Shown: positions 1 to 8,860, counted from the first letter of the stretch. The stretch is 64,000 bases of DNA from Rathayibacter sp. VKM Ac-2804 (GCF_009866655.1 NZ_CP047420.1:620001-684000); one strand, 5' to 3'. Translations and numbers: made by a program. The notes: generated by a model not told the origin, from the letters alone.

Positions 1-913
1 TGAGCGTGGCGTTCGGTCCGTCCCAGGTGCGCAGCAGAGCCTGGGAGGAGACCCAGCCGTTGTTCTGGCAGTTCTGGTTGAAGCCGTTCGAGGTTCCGAC
101 ACCCACGGTGTGCGCCATCTCGTGCATGGCGGTGCCCTCCACCATGTAGGTGCGGTTCGAGCCGAAGCGCATCTGGCCGTAGATGTTCGCGTCGGCCGTC
201 GGCGTGCCGGGGCCGTAGGAGACGGTCAGCTGGCGGGAGATGTTGTTCAGACGGTTGTACCGGGCCACAGCGCGGTCCATCGCGTCGGTGATGCGGGCGT
301 AGGCGTCGGCCTCGTCGGCGGTCGGGTTCGCCGACCGGTTGAGCGTGTAGGTGATCTTCTGCACGGTCGGGTCGGTCAGGGCCCAGCGCTGGGCCTTGGA
401 GCCCGTGCAGGTCCACTGCTGGACGAGGGAGCCGTCGAGCTGACCGAAGTCCTTGTTGTCGAGGCACAGGTTGCTGTGGCGGTTGGCGAGCTCGGCGTAG
501 CCCCCACCGACGGAGGTGATGCGCCACTGCTGCGCGGTGCTGCCGTTGCAGCTCCACTGGCGCACTTCAGAGCCGGGCGTGGTGCCGAAGTCGAAGTTGT
601 CGAGGCAGAGGTCGCTGTGCTTGTTCTTGATCTCGGCGTAGCCGTTCCCGAGGTCGCTGACCTGCCAGAGCTGGTTGGCTGTCTCGCCGCACGTCCACTG
701 GCGCACCTCTGCGCCGGGCTGCGTGGCGAACTCGTAATCGTCGAGGCACATGCTGCTGTGCTGATTGCGAATCTCCTGCGCCGCTCCCGTGCCGATGGGG
801 GCGGTGGCGGCGGAGGCGGGAGTGCTCACGCCGACTGTCGTGAGGCCGACGACGGCCAGGATCAAAGCTCCAATCGTGCGCGTGGAGACTCGGGACTTCG
901 TTGTCCAGGACAT
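1..913 (-). CDS. Secreted ricin-type lectin / zinc metalloprotease (3' end missing)
   Basis: Read on the minus strand from ATG at 913; 304 codons are visible and the gene runs off the window. A GAAAGG ribosome site lies about 9 nt upstream. Residues 1-36 form a Sec signal peptide ending in ASA. Residues about 45-185 are a ricin-B beta-trefoil: three related blocks, each with the pattern (K/R/Q)HSxxCLD followed by xxQW. Residues about 190-304 are a protease segment with the zinc motif HEMAH (His264, Glu265, His268) followed by TVGVG, a gluzincin/metzincin-like arrangement. Inference: an exported peptidase targeted to glycans or glycoproteins by its N-terminal lectin. The missing C-terminus prevents a peptidase family call. 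Confidence 0.85.
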   Translation of the reverse strand, partial: MSWTTKSRVSTRTIGALILAVVGLTTVGVSTPASAATAPIGTGAAQEIRNQHSSMCLDDYEFATQPGAEVRQWTCGETANQLWQVSDLGNGYAEIKNKHSDLCLDNFDFGTTPGSEVRQWSCNGSTAQQWRITSVGGGYAELANRHSNLCLDNKDFGQLDGSLVQQWTCTGSKAQRWALTDPTVQKITYTLNRSANPTADEADAYARITDAMDRAVARYNRLNNISRQLTVSYGPGTPTADANIYGQMRFGSNRTYMVEGTAMHEMAHTVGVGTSNGFNQNCQNNGWVSSQALLRTWDGPNATL

Positions 914-1256
914 GGAGTGCCTTTCACAGACATGCGGCATCCCCGAAGGGACGCTAGTGGCGGGAGCGCGCCTCCTGATCGGCGGAGGCGGCACGAGGGA
1001 GCATCAGAGCCGTCCAGGATGGTGATCCGAAGGTTCCGTCGCGGGCCGAGCAGCGCTGGGGCTCTCTGATGGAGGCGGAGCGGCTGTTGACCGGATGTTG
1101 ACGTGGACAACCATCGACCGGTCACCGACGCGGTGTCAAGGGCCGTTCGTCATGCGATCCACGCCGGGGATCCGGGTCCGGAAGGGCGGATCCCAGCCCT
1201 CGAGCGGAGAGAGCGCTTCCACCGCCCGGGCGCACAACATCCCCGGAATTCCGGCA

Positions 1257-1285
1257 TTGTTACCGTTAACAAAATTCGCTACAGT
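1257..1285 (+). promoter_or_regulatory. Promoter with shared operator for the first GH43 gene
   Basis: A -35-like TTGTTA (1257-1262) is separated by 17 bp from the -10 TACAGT (1280-1285). The imperfect palindrome TGTTACCGTTAACA (1258-1271) covers the -35 and part of the spacer. The same core occurs at 11821-11834 with the same 17-bp spacing, and in reverse at 23206-23219. Repressor-type control is inferred from the overlap with the -35. Confidence 0.6.
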
Positions 1286-1540
1286 GACCGAGCAGTGGTT
1301 GAGCAGCACGACGCTCCTCCCGACCCACCCCCGATCCAGCGGTTCGATGACGAGCCGGAGAGGACCGTCGACGATGACGTCCCCACACCTTCTTCACGCC
1401 AGTCGGAGCACCCCTTCCCCGGGTGTCCGTCCCCACTGCCCCGACAGCGGCGGTGCCTGGACAGCGCCGGCTCCCGCTCCGCGGTAGAGACCATCACGCT
1501 GGGCGCGCCACCCCTGACCTCGGCGCACCTAGTCGGTCAA

Positions 1541-1606
1541 GCCCGCGCAGGACATCCGCCGCGGCGATCAGCCCGCGCAGGACATCCGCCGCGGCGATCA
1601 GCCCGC
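1541..1606. repeat. 30-bp tandem duplication in the leader (2.2 copies)
   Basis: Two identical 30-bp units (1541-1570 and 1571-1600), each beginning GCCCGCGCAGGACATCCGCC, are followed by the first 6 bases of a third. They lie in the presumed 5' leader of the GH43 gene at 1731. Two adjacent copies without spacers are a tandem duplication, not a CRISPR. Confidence 0.9.
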
Positions 1607-1730
1607 CGATGCCCATCAGAGGATCACGCCCTCCGCCTCGCCCTCCGCTGCACCCGGAACCGCCTCCCGCTGCGACCTCGCTCGCAGCACCCTTCTCTCC
1701 TCCCCGCCCCCCTCACCTGAAGGACGACCC

Positions 1731-4676
1731 ATGTCACGATCCCCCCGGCAGGAGCGCACCCGGCGCTCACGCCTCCCTCGAGCGGGCGCCGCGCTGACGC
1801 TCGCCGTCGCCTGTCTCGGCGGCGTCCTCGGCCCGATCGGCACCGCCGGCGCAGCCGAGAGCGTTCCCTCGCCCGTGCTGCAGTACTCCTTCGACGACAT
1901 CGGCGCGACCCTGGGCAACGGAGCCGTCGTCGCCGACGCAGCACCCGGCAACCACCCCGGCACGCTGGTGAACGCCGGTGCCACCAGCGTCGCCGGGCCC
2001 TCCGGCACCTCGGGCGACCGCGCACTCTCGCTCCCGGGCGGCTCCAACACGTCGGCCGCACCGCACGTCCGCATCGCGCCGGGCCTGATCCCCGCCGGCA
2101 CCCAGGACGTCACGATGTCCGCCTGGCTGCGCTGGAGCGGTGCTCCGGACTGCACCTGGCCCTTCACCCTCGGCTCGAGCGTCGACTCGCACGTGCTCGC
2201 CACCACGAAGTGCGGGCCCGCCGGCTTCGGCGCGATCAAGAGCGGCTCCGAGGTGCGAGGCGCCGGCAACACGCCGGTCGCCGCGAACCGCTGGGTACAC
2301 ATGGCGGTCGTCGTCAAGGGCGGCCAGTCGGTCTCGACCTACTTCGACGGCGCTCTCGTCGGCCAGGGGAACACCACCTACACCGCCGCCTCCGCGATCG
2401 GCACCTCCACGTTCTCCGGCTTCCTCGGCAAGTCGTTCTACGGCGGAGACGCCTACTGGGCCGGCGCCATCGACGACATGCAGGTCTGGACCTCCGCGCT
2501 CACCGCGGGCCAGGTGCAGCAGAGCGCCGCGAGCGTGCACTCCGTGCTCGCGAACCAGGACGCCGCCGTCTCGCTCGGCGACACCTCGAACGTGACCGCG
2601 AACCTGAACCTCCCCACGACCGGCGCCAACGGCTCCACGATCACCTGGACGTCGAGCGCCCCCGGCGTCGTCAGCACCAGCGGCGTCGTCACGCGGCCCG
2701 CCGCGGGGAACCCGGACGCGACCGTCACGCTGACCCCGACCGCCGTCCACGGCGGCGTCACCGTCGTCGGCCGGTCGACCACCGTCTTCGTCCCGGCGTA
2801 CGCCGCCGGTGACAGCGCCGAGGCCGAGCTCGCCCGGGCCGTGGCCGACGGCATCAGCAACGACCCCGCCCTCGCCGGACCGGTGCGCGGCAGCCTGAAC
2901 CTGCCCTCGACCGGAGCCGACGTCGCCGCCACCGCCGCGCGCGCGAACAGCTCGAGCGCCGTGGTCACCTGGACCTCCTCGAACGAAGCGGTCATCACCT
3001 CCGCCGACAAGGGCACCGCGCCTAACGTCGTCGCGAAGGGATCGCTCACGCGTCCGTCCACCGACACCACCGTCACCCTCACCGCGACGGTGACCGTCGC
3101 CGGCACCACGCCCCTCGTGCGGACGCTCACGCGCACCGTGCCTGCCGCGGCACCCGTAGCCGCGTCCGACCTCGACGCGTACCTGTTCGCGTACTTCACC
3201 GGCGACAGTGTCGAGGGCGAGAAGATCCGCTTCGCAACTTCCGACGGCAACGACTCGCTCCGGTGGAAGACTCTGAACGACGCTCAGCCGATCCTCACGT
3301 CGACCCTGGGCACGAAGGGTCTGCGCGACCCGTTCATCTTCCGCTCGAAGGAGGGCGACCGCTTCTTCCTGATGGCCACCGACCTCTCCGTCGGCACCAC
3401 CGGCTTCGGCGGATCGACCAACCGCGGCAGCCGCTACCTCGAGATCTGGGAGTCCACTGACCTCGTCAACTGGGGCCAGCAGCGCCACGTCGAGGTCAAC
3501 CTGCCGAACGCGGGCATGACCTGGGCGCCGGAGGCTACCTACGACCCCACCATCGACGCCTACGTCGTCTACTGGACGTCGGCTCTCTTCACCGACAGCA
3601 CGCGCAACGTGGAGGACGGCAACGGACCGCAGATCCTCACCTCCACCACCCGCGACTTCCGCGACTTCACCACCCCCGAGGTCTGGTTCAAGGCCGCTGA
3701 CGTCCCTTCGCTCAACAAGAGCAACGGCCTGATCGACGCCACCATGCTCAAGGACGGCGACACCTACTACCGCTTCACGAAGGCGACCGAGACCAGCGGC
3801 TGCCCCTCGCCCGACATCATCGGACAGAAGTCGACGAACCTGCGCGCTACCACCGCCTCCGGCGCGTGGAGCCTGATCGACACCTGCATCGGCCGCACCG
3901 CCGGAACGCCGGAGGTCGAGGGTCCCGAGATCTTCAAGACCAACGAGGGTGACCGGGCCGGGTACAAGTACTTCCTCTGGACCGACAACTACGGCGGCCG
4001 CGGCTACATCCCGCTCGGCACGAACTCGCTCGAGGGCGACATCCAGTGGACGATCCCCAGCAGCTTCTCGCTGCCGACCTCGCCGCGCCACGGATCCGTC
4101 GTCTCCATCACCGCGAAGGAGCGCGACGCGCTCGCGGCGAAGTGGAACCCGTCGCTCCTGGTGACCTCGATCGACGCCGTGGCGCGGACCGTGCAGGCGG
4201 GATCGACGACCGTCGACCTGCCCGCGACGGTGGGCGCGACCTTCAAGGACGGCCACCGCGAGACGGTCGCCGTGACGTGGGAGACCGCTGACCTCAGCAC
4301 GCTGAAGAAGGCGGGGGACACCGTGCAGGTGCGCGGTCAGCTCGCCAACTCGGCCGCGACCCCCGCCATCGCCACGATCACGGCGACCGCTCCTCCTGGG
4401 CCCTCGGTGGAGGCCTCGGCCTCGAACCGCTGCATCGCCGGCAAGGTGACGGTCACCGCGACCGCCACCAACACCAGCGGCTCGACCGTCGAGATGACCG
4501 TCGCATCGCAGTGGGGGAGCAAGACCTTCACCGGCGTCGCACCCGGCAAGTCGGTCACCGCCGCCTTCAGCACCCGCGCTGCCTCGGTCACCGCGGGTGA
4601 CGTGAACGTCACCTCGAAGGACTCGTCCGGCACCCGGACGGTCAGCGCACCCTACTCGGCACTCAGCTGCCGCTAG
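1731..4676 (+). CDS. Secreted LamG / Ig-like / GH43 glycoside hydrolase
   Basis: 981 residues; GAAGGACG precedes the ATG. Order: signal peptide (1-42, ending AGA-A), LamG/concanavalin-like sandwich (about 46-265), two bacterial Ig-like repeats containing WTSS motifs (about 275-475), GH43 five-bladed propeller (about 480-800), a Big_4-type domain (about 815-885) and the shared C-terminal two-Cys module (Cys901 to Cys980). The GH43 triad is intact: base Asp533 in LRDP, pKa-modulating Asp669 in LIDATM and acid Glu730 in VEGP. GH43 enzymes of this build typically remove alpha-L-arabinofuranosyl or xylosyl residues from plant polysaccharides; the exact linkage is not predictable here. Its promoter shares an operator with the genes at 11963 and 23260. 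The next GH43 gene follows after 143 bp containing two hairpins. Confidence 0.9.
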   Translation: MSRSPRQERTRRSRLPRAGAALTLAVACLGGVLGPIGTAGAAESVPSPVLQYSFDDIGATLGNGAVVADAAPGNHPGTLVNAGATSVAGPSGTSGDRALSLPGGSNTSAAPHVRIAPGLIPAGTQDVTMSAWLRWSGAPDCTWPFTLGSSVDSHVLATTKCGPAGFGAIKSGSEVRGAGNTPVAANRWVHMAVVVKGGQSVSTYFDGALVGQGNTTYTAASAIGTSTFSGFLGKSFYGGDAYWAGAIDDMQVWTSALTAGQVQQSAASVHSVLANQDAAVSLGDTSNVTANLNLPTTGANGSTITWTSSAPGVVSTSGVVTRPAAGNPDATVTLTPTAVHGGVTVVGRSTTVFVPAYAAGDSAEAELARAVADGISNDPALAGPVRGSLNLPSTGADVAATAARANSSSAVVTWTSSNEAVITSADKGTAPNVVAKGSLTRPSTDTTVTLTATVTVAGTTPLVRTLTRTVPAAAPVAASDLDAYLFAYFTGDSVEGEKIRFATSDGNDSLRWKTLNDAQPILTSTLGTKGLRDPFIFRSKEGDRFFLMATDLSVGTTGFGGSTNRGSRYLEIWESTDLVNWGQQRHVEVNLPNAGMTWAPEATYDPTIDAYVVYWTSALFTDSTRNVEDGNGPQILTSTTRDFRDFTTPEVWFKAADVPSLNKSNGLIDATMLKDGDTYYRFTKATETSGCPSPDIIGQKSTNLRATTASGAWSLIDTCIGRTAGTPEVEGPEIFKTNEGDRAGYKYFLWTDNYGGRGYIPLGTNSLEGDIQWTIPSSFSLPTSPRHGSVVSITAKERDALAAKWNPSLLVTSIDAVARTVQAGSTTVDLPATVGATFKDGHRETVAVTWETADLSTLKKAGDTVQVRGQLANSAATPAIATITATAPPGPSVEASASNRCIAGKVTVTATATNTSGSTVEMTVASQWGSKTFTGVAPGKSVTAAFSTRAASVTAGDVNVTSKDSSGTRTVSAPYSALSCR

Positions 4677-4679
4677 ACC

Positions 4680-4725
4680 GAGATCCGGGAGGGGAGGAGT
4701 GCCGACCGCCCCCCTCCCGGATCTC
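4680..4725 (+). terminator. Perfect 15-bp stem hairpin after first GH43 gene
   Basis: GAGATCCGGGAGGGG (4680-4694) pairs perfectly with CCCCTCCCGGATCTC (4711-4725) across a 16-nt loop, starting 4 nt after the stop codon. There is no T-tract, so it may attenuate or stabilise the transcript rather than fully terminate it. Confidence 0.65.
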
Positions 4726-4753
4726 TCCACCCCGGGGCCCCGGCTCCCGTTCT

Positions 4754-4789
4754 CCGGGGAGCACGGGCCGCAGCGTCCGTGCTCCCCGG
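4754..4789 (+). terminator. Second hairpin, 13-bp stem, before the 4820 gene
   Basis: CCGGGGAGCACGG (4754-4766) pairs perfectly with CCGTGCTCCCCGG (4777-4789) over a 10-nt loop. It ends 30 nt before the next start codon. Together with the preceding hairpin it forms a double stem between two hydrolase genes that otherwise look like one transcription unit. Confidence 0.55.
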
Positions 4790-4819
4790 GTCCCTCTCCT
4801 CGACGGAAGTAGACGAACA

Positions 4820-7800
4820 ATGCGGTTCCGACGCACGACGGCCCTCCTGGTCGCCGCGAGCCTGACAGCGGGAGGCGCGGCGCTCAGCGCCGCCCCCGCG
4901 CAGGCCGCGGTCCCCGGTCCGATCCTCTCCTACGACTTCTCCTCGACCGCGGCCGCCGGCTCGCCCGTCACCGCGGGCACGACGCTCGTCGACTCCGCGG
5001 CGGGACGCTCCGCCACGGTCCGCGGCTCCGGAGCCACGACGGTCGTGGGACCGCGCGGCGGCACCGACCGCGCCCTGCGCCTCCCCGGCGGCGCCGCCGG
5101 GAGCTCCGCCGCCTTCGCCGAGATCGCGCCGGGACTGACCACGGCGGCGACCACCGACGTGACGATGTCCGCCTGGTTGCGCTGGGAGGGGAACCAGAGC
5201 TGCAGCTGGGCCTTCGCGCTCGGGCAGTCGACCGAGCGGTACCTCTTCAGCACCCCCCAGTGCGGCGGGAACCTCATCGGCGCCGTGAAGAACGGCTCCG
5301 AGCAGCGCGCGGTCGACACCGGCCCCGCCGCCACCGACCGCTGGACGCATGTCGCCGTTGTGCTGCGCAGCGGAGTGAGCGTCTCGACCTACGTCGACGG
5401 CCGACTCGCGCAGACCACCCCGACCTCCGCGACCGGAGCGGCGACCGTCGGCACCGCCGCCCTCTCCGGGCTGCTCGGCAAGTCGTTCTACGGCCCCGAC
5501 CCCCTTTTCGCCGGTGCGATGGACGATGTGCACGTCTACTCCGCCGCCCTCACCCAGGACCAGGTGCGCGAGGACGCGGCCCCCGCCGCCGCCGCCATCG
5601 CCGCCTCCGACGCTGCAGCCGCGACCCTCACGGTCAGCGGCCCCGTCACCAGCGACCTCGCTCTCCCGACCCGCGGCGTCGGCGGCTCGACCCTCACCTG
5701 GGCGAGCAGCGACCCCTCGGTGATCGGCGCCGACGGCTCCGTCCGGCGCCCCGCGCCCGGCTCGGCCGACGCCACCGTGACTCTGACCCCGACCGCGACC
5801 TTCGCCGGATCCACGGCGACCGGCACCGCGCGCAGCGTGAGCGTCGCCGCGGACACCGAGGCCGACGCGACGACGCGCCTGCGCACCGCCCTCGTCGTCC
5901 CCCCGACCGTCGCCTCGGGCACCGCCCTGCCCACGATCGCCGGGTACACCGTCTCGTGGAGCGCCGACGCAGCCGGCCTGTCCGGCGGCCGCCTCGTCAA
6001 CGACACGACGACCGACCGGGCGCTCGCGCTCACCGCCACCGTGAAGGTCGGCGCTACGACGCTGACCAAGACCTTCCGCACCACGATCCTCAGCGCCACC
6101 ACGGCGAAGACCGTCGTCTCCTACACCCGCACACCGACCGGCGAGAACAAGGCGAACCAGGACGCGATCGCCCGCAGCCTCCACCTCGCCGTGGGCTCGT
6201 CCGTCGCCGACGCAGCGCCGCTCTCCGGCAACGCGGGAATCCTCTTCGCCGACGGCGTCTTCGTCGGCACCGACAAGGCCGACGCCCGCGCCCTCACATC
6301 GCCCTCGCTCTTCACCTTCGCCGACGGCACTGTCGGCGTGATCGCCACCCGCATCCTCCAGTCGGGCGCCTCCGACGGCACCGGGACCGCGAGCGCCCTG
6401 GTCTTCAAGGCGACCGATGCCACCGCGACCGATTTCACCGAGCTCGGACTCATCGACCTCGGCACCACCGGCGGCGTCGTCTCGCCGCGGGCCGTCTACG
6501 ACACCGACCAGAAGCGCTACCTCGTCTCCTGGACCGACTCGGCCGGAGCCGCGAAGTACACGACCGTCACCGACCTCGCCCGCACCGAGCTGCGGACGCA
6601 GGCGTTCTGGCCGAAGGACGGCGGACGGCGGAGCGTCGTCGTCACCGATGGGAACCGCGGAGCCGTCCTCGCCGGCAGCCCCGCCACCGTCCCCGCCCCC
6701 GATCTCTCCGGATTCGGCGGCCGCGTCGCCGACGCCCTGCCCGGCAGCGCGCTGACGGTCTCCGCGTCCGTCGCCGAGGCGCTGATCGAGACGTTCGGCC
6801 GCACGGTCAACACCGCCTCCTCGGTCGCTCCCCAGACGATCGACCAGGGCGACACCTCGACCCTCGCCGGAGTGAAGGCGACGCTGTCCTACGCCGACGG
6901 CTCGACCGGCAGCCTCGGCGTCGACTGGAACCCGCAGCAGCTCGCGGACCTCGCCGCGAAGGGCCCGGGTACGTACGACCTCTCCGGAACCGTCCGCCAG
7001 CGGCAGTACAGCGAGCCGTTCGCCTACAACCGCGCGGACCCGACCATCTACCGCTACGAGCGCAACGGGAAGACGCAGTACCTCTTCACGGCGACCGACG
7101 ACACGAACAACAACAACGTCGCCTCCCAGCACCTCCCGATCCGCGTGGCCGACAGCATCGACCAGCTCAGCGACGACAACGGCGGACGCACCCGCGAGGT
7201 CGACCTGCTCAACCGCACGACCCGGATGGACCGCACCGCCGAGGGCAAGGTGATCGCCGGCTGCTACTGGGCCCCCGAGATCCACGAGATCGGCGGCAAG
7301 CTCTCCATCCTGTTCGCCCCCTGCTTCAACCCGACGAACGACCAGTCCAACCAGGACGGCGCGTGGTTCACCGTGCAGGCGCACATCATGCAGCTGCGCG
7401 ACGGGGGAGACCCCGCGAACCCCGCCGACTGGACTGCGCCGCGTGCCGTCGTGAAGAGCGACGGGAGCGCCCTCAGCCGCACCGGCACGGGACGCAACAT
7501 CAGCCTCGATATGAGCTACTTCGAGTCCGGTGGAACCGCCTACTACGCCTGGTCCCAGCGCTACGTCGACAACGGCGCGAGCGACCCGGCGACCTGGATC
7601 GCCAAAGTCGACCCCGCGAACCCCACCCGCGTCATCGGCGAGCCGACCCCGATCATCGTGCCCTCGCTCACCTTCGAGGACCGCCTCGCCGAGGGAGCGT
7701 TCGCGATCCAGAGGGACGGGAAGATCACCCTCGTCTACTCCAGCAGCGCCGTCAGCCCGAAGTACATCGTCGGCGGCGCCTGGGCGAAGGAGGGCAGCGA

Positions 7801-8401
7801 CCTGACCGACATCGCCAGCTGGACGAAGTACGACGCCCCGCTCCTGCAGAGCGTTCCGATGCCCGACGGCGTGGTCGACTACCGCACCTACGAGCAGGGA
7901 CCGGGCCACGGAGCCGTCACTCAGGACGAGGACGGCAACGACCTGTACGTGTACCACACCTGGGGCAATGGAGTCGGAGGAGACGGCCGGGACACCCGCC
8001 TCACCCGCATCCACTACGCCGCCGACGGCCGACCGGTCTTCGACCTGACGCCGACCGAGGAGGTCGCGCCCGCGAACCGGACCGTGACCGCGAAGGTAAC
8101 CGTCACCTCACCCCTCACCGTGACCGCGACCGCGTCCACCCGCTGCGTCAGCGGGAAGGTCGTCCTCACCACCGTGGTCAAGAACGACAGCCGCTCGAGC
8201 ATCGACGTCACCACCGCCACCGCCTACGGCTCGAAGACCGTGACCGGCGTCGCACCCGGCACATCGGCGACGACCGCGACGACCACCCGCGCCGCCTCGA
8301 TCCCCGCCGGATCGGTCGCCACGACGTCGACGGCCACCATCGACGGCAAGGTCGTCACCGCCCAGAAGAACGCCGACTACTCCGCGCGCAGCTGCCGCTG
8401 A
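4820..8401 (+). CDS. Secreted LamG / degenerate propeller / GH43 arabinofuranosidase-type hydrolase
   Basis: 1193 residues with a weak ribosome site (GGAAG). Order: signal peptide (1-29, AQA-A), LamG (about 34-250), Ig-like segments (about 255-425), a propeller-like region (about 434-650), a Big_4 domain (about 655-725), catalytic GH43 propeller (about 730-1080) and the C-terminal two-Cys module (Cys1109, Cys1192). Triad of the second propeller: Asp740 in RADP, Asp897 in LDMSYF and Glu958 in AEGAF. The MSYF and YSSS context resembles exo-alpha-L-arabinofuranosidase-type GH43. The first propeller keeps GH43-like blade sequences but has SPS (494-496) where active members have RDP, so it looks non-catalytic. 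It is built like the protein at 11963. Confidence 0.88.
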   Translation: MRFRRTTALLVAASLTAGGAALSAAPAQAAVPGPILSYDFSSTAAAGSPVTAGTTLVDSAAGRSATVRGSGATTVVGPRGGTDRALRLPGGAAGSSAAFAEIAPGLTTAATTDVTMSAWLRWEGNQSCSWAFALGQSTERYLFSTPQCGGNLIGAVKNGSEQRAVDTGPAATDRWTHVAVVLRSGVSVSTYVDGRLAQTTPTSATGAATVGTAALSGLLGKSFYGPDPLFAGAMDDVHVYSAALTQDQVREDAAPAAAAIAASDAAAATLTVSGPVTSDLALPTRGVGGSTLTWASSDPSVIGADGSVRRPAPGSADATVTLTPTATFAGSTATGTARSVSVAADTEADATTRLRTALVVPPTVASGTALPTIAGYTVSWSADAAGLSGGRLVNDTTTDRALALTATVKVGATTLTKTFRTTILSATTAKTVVSYTRTPTGENKANQDAIARSLHLAVGSSVADAAPLSGNAGILFADGVFVGTDKADARALTSPSLFTFADGTVGVIATRILQSGASDGTGTASALVFKATDATATDFTELGLIDLGTTGGVVSPRAVYDTDQKRYLVSWTDSAGAAKYTTVTDLARTELRTQAFWPKDGGRRSVVVTDGNRGAVLAGSPATVPAPDLSGFGGRVADALPGSALTVSASVAEALIETFGRTVNTASSVAPQTIDQGDTSTLAGVKATLSYADGSTGSLGVDWNPQQLADLAAKGPGTYDLSGTVRQRQYSEPFAYNRADPTIYRYERNGKTQYLFTATDDTNNNNVASQHLPIRVADSIDQLSDDNGGRTREVDLLNRTTRMDRTAEGKVIAGCYWAPEIHEIGGKLSILFAPCFNPTNDQSNQDGAWFTVQAHIMQLRDGGDPANPADWTAPRAVVKSDGSALSRTGTGRNISLDMSYFESGGTAYYAWSQRYVDNGASDPATWIAKVDPANPTRVIGEPTPIIVPSLTFEDRLAEGAFAIQRDGKITLVYSSSAVSPKYIVGGAWAKEGSDLTDIASWTKYDAPLLQSVPMPDGVVDYRTYEQGPGHGAVTQDEDGNDLYVYHTWGNGVGGDGRDTRLTRIHYAADGRPVFDLTPTEEVAPANRTVTAKVTVTSPLTVTATASTRCVSGKVVLTTVVKNDSRSSIDVTTATAYGSKTVTGVAPGTSATTATTTRAASIPAGSVATTSTATIDGKVVTAQKNADYSARSCR

Positions 8402-8407
8402 GAAGAG

Positions 8408-8438
8408 GGGGAGCGGGAGGCGCGACCGCCCGCTCCCC
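8408..8438 (+). terminator. 10-bp stem hairpin after GH43 gene
   Basis: GGGGAGCGGG (8408-8417) pairs with CCCGCTCCCC (8429-8438) over an 11-nt loop, 6 nt downstream of the stop codon at 8401. No T-run is visible. Confidence 0.6.
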
Positions 8439-8506
8439 GGATACCCGCATCGGACATCACCACCGCTGACTCCAGCACCTTCACCGGAAAGACGAGGACC
8501 GACACC

Positions 8507-8698
8507 ATGCAGCACCGCAGAACAACCGTGACCGTCCTCGCCGCCGGCCTCCTCTTGACGAGCGTCATGCAGTCGTCCCTCTTCACTGACCAGAACGCCG
8601 CCTTCACCGAGGCACTGAACGATCCCACCGAGACCGCAGCGGCTCCAGGTGATCGCGACGTCCTGCTGATCAACGGAAACGCCTTCGACCTCTCCTGA
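8507..8698 (+). CDS. Small secreted peptide, 63 aa, unknown
   Basis: Short basic start (MQHRRT), a hydrophobic stretch at about 8-21 and a mature part rich in Asn, Asp and Ala ending in NAFDLS. The form fits an exported peptide. The segment SLFTDQNAAFTE loosely recalls the residues after the hydrophobic core in actinobacterial 'alternate signal' proteins, but I cannot assign it to a family. The start has only a weak GAGGA upstream. It lies between a GH43 gene and a WxL-like surface protein gene, in the same direction, so co-expression with surface components is likely. It could be a mis-called ORF; coding-like codon use and the signal sequence argue for a gene. Confidence 0.5.
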   Translation: MQHRRTTVTVLAAGLLLTSVMQSSLFTDQNAAFTEALNDPTETAAAPGDRDVLLINGNAFDLS

Positions 8699-8860
8699 GC
8701 ACCGGTCATCCCCTGACAGACCGACGATGAGCGGCCCACGCCCCCTGCCGACTCCCGCCTGACGACCACGATCCTTCGGAAGTCCGATGGACTCCGCCCC
8801 GAACACCCACCACACACGCCGCGCCGGCATCACCACCGGCCGCAGAACGGACAACCCGAC

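Larger units (their letters stand above)
914..1730. other. Long intergenic / 5' leader region between divergent secreted-enzyme genes
   Basis: There is no convincing gene in these 817 bases. The open frames present (for example 1103-1720 plus) have no ribosome site, low-complexity composition and no recognisable product. The region holds a promoter with an embedded operator (1257-1285), after which about 440 nt of leader precede the GH43 start at 1731, and a 30-bp tandem duplication (1541-1606). The start at 1731 is supported by GAAGGACG immediately upstream. The first 200 bases presumably carry the promoter of the minus-strand metalloprotease, but I could not place it. Confidence 0.6.

Noticed and set aside
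1541-1606. Possible CRISPR array
   Set aside because: There are just two adjacent units without spacers, no further copies and no cas genes. It is a tandem duplication.
1103-1720. A 205-residue plus-strand ORF before the first GH43 gene
   Set aside because: It spans the promoter and the tandem repeats, lacks a ribosome site, and the product is Arg/Pro low complexity with no recognisable domain.
1767-8014. Very long open frames on the minus strand opposite the GH43 genes (1767-4820 and 4673-8014)
   Set aside because: They mirror the codon pattern of the real plus-strand genes (Arg, Gly and Ala rich, no domains, no signal peptide) and have no ribosome sites. High G+C removes stops from antisense frames.
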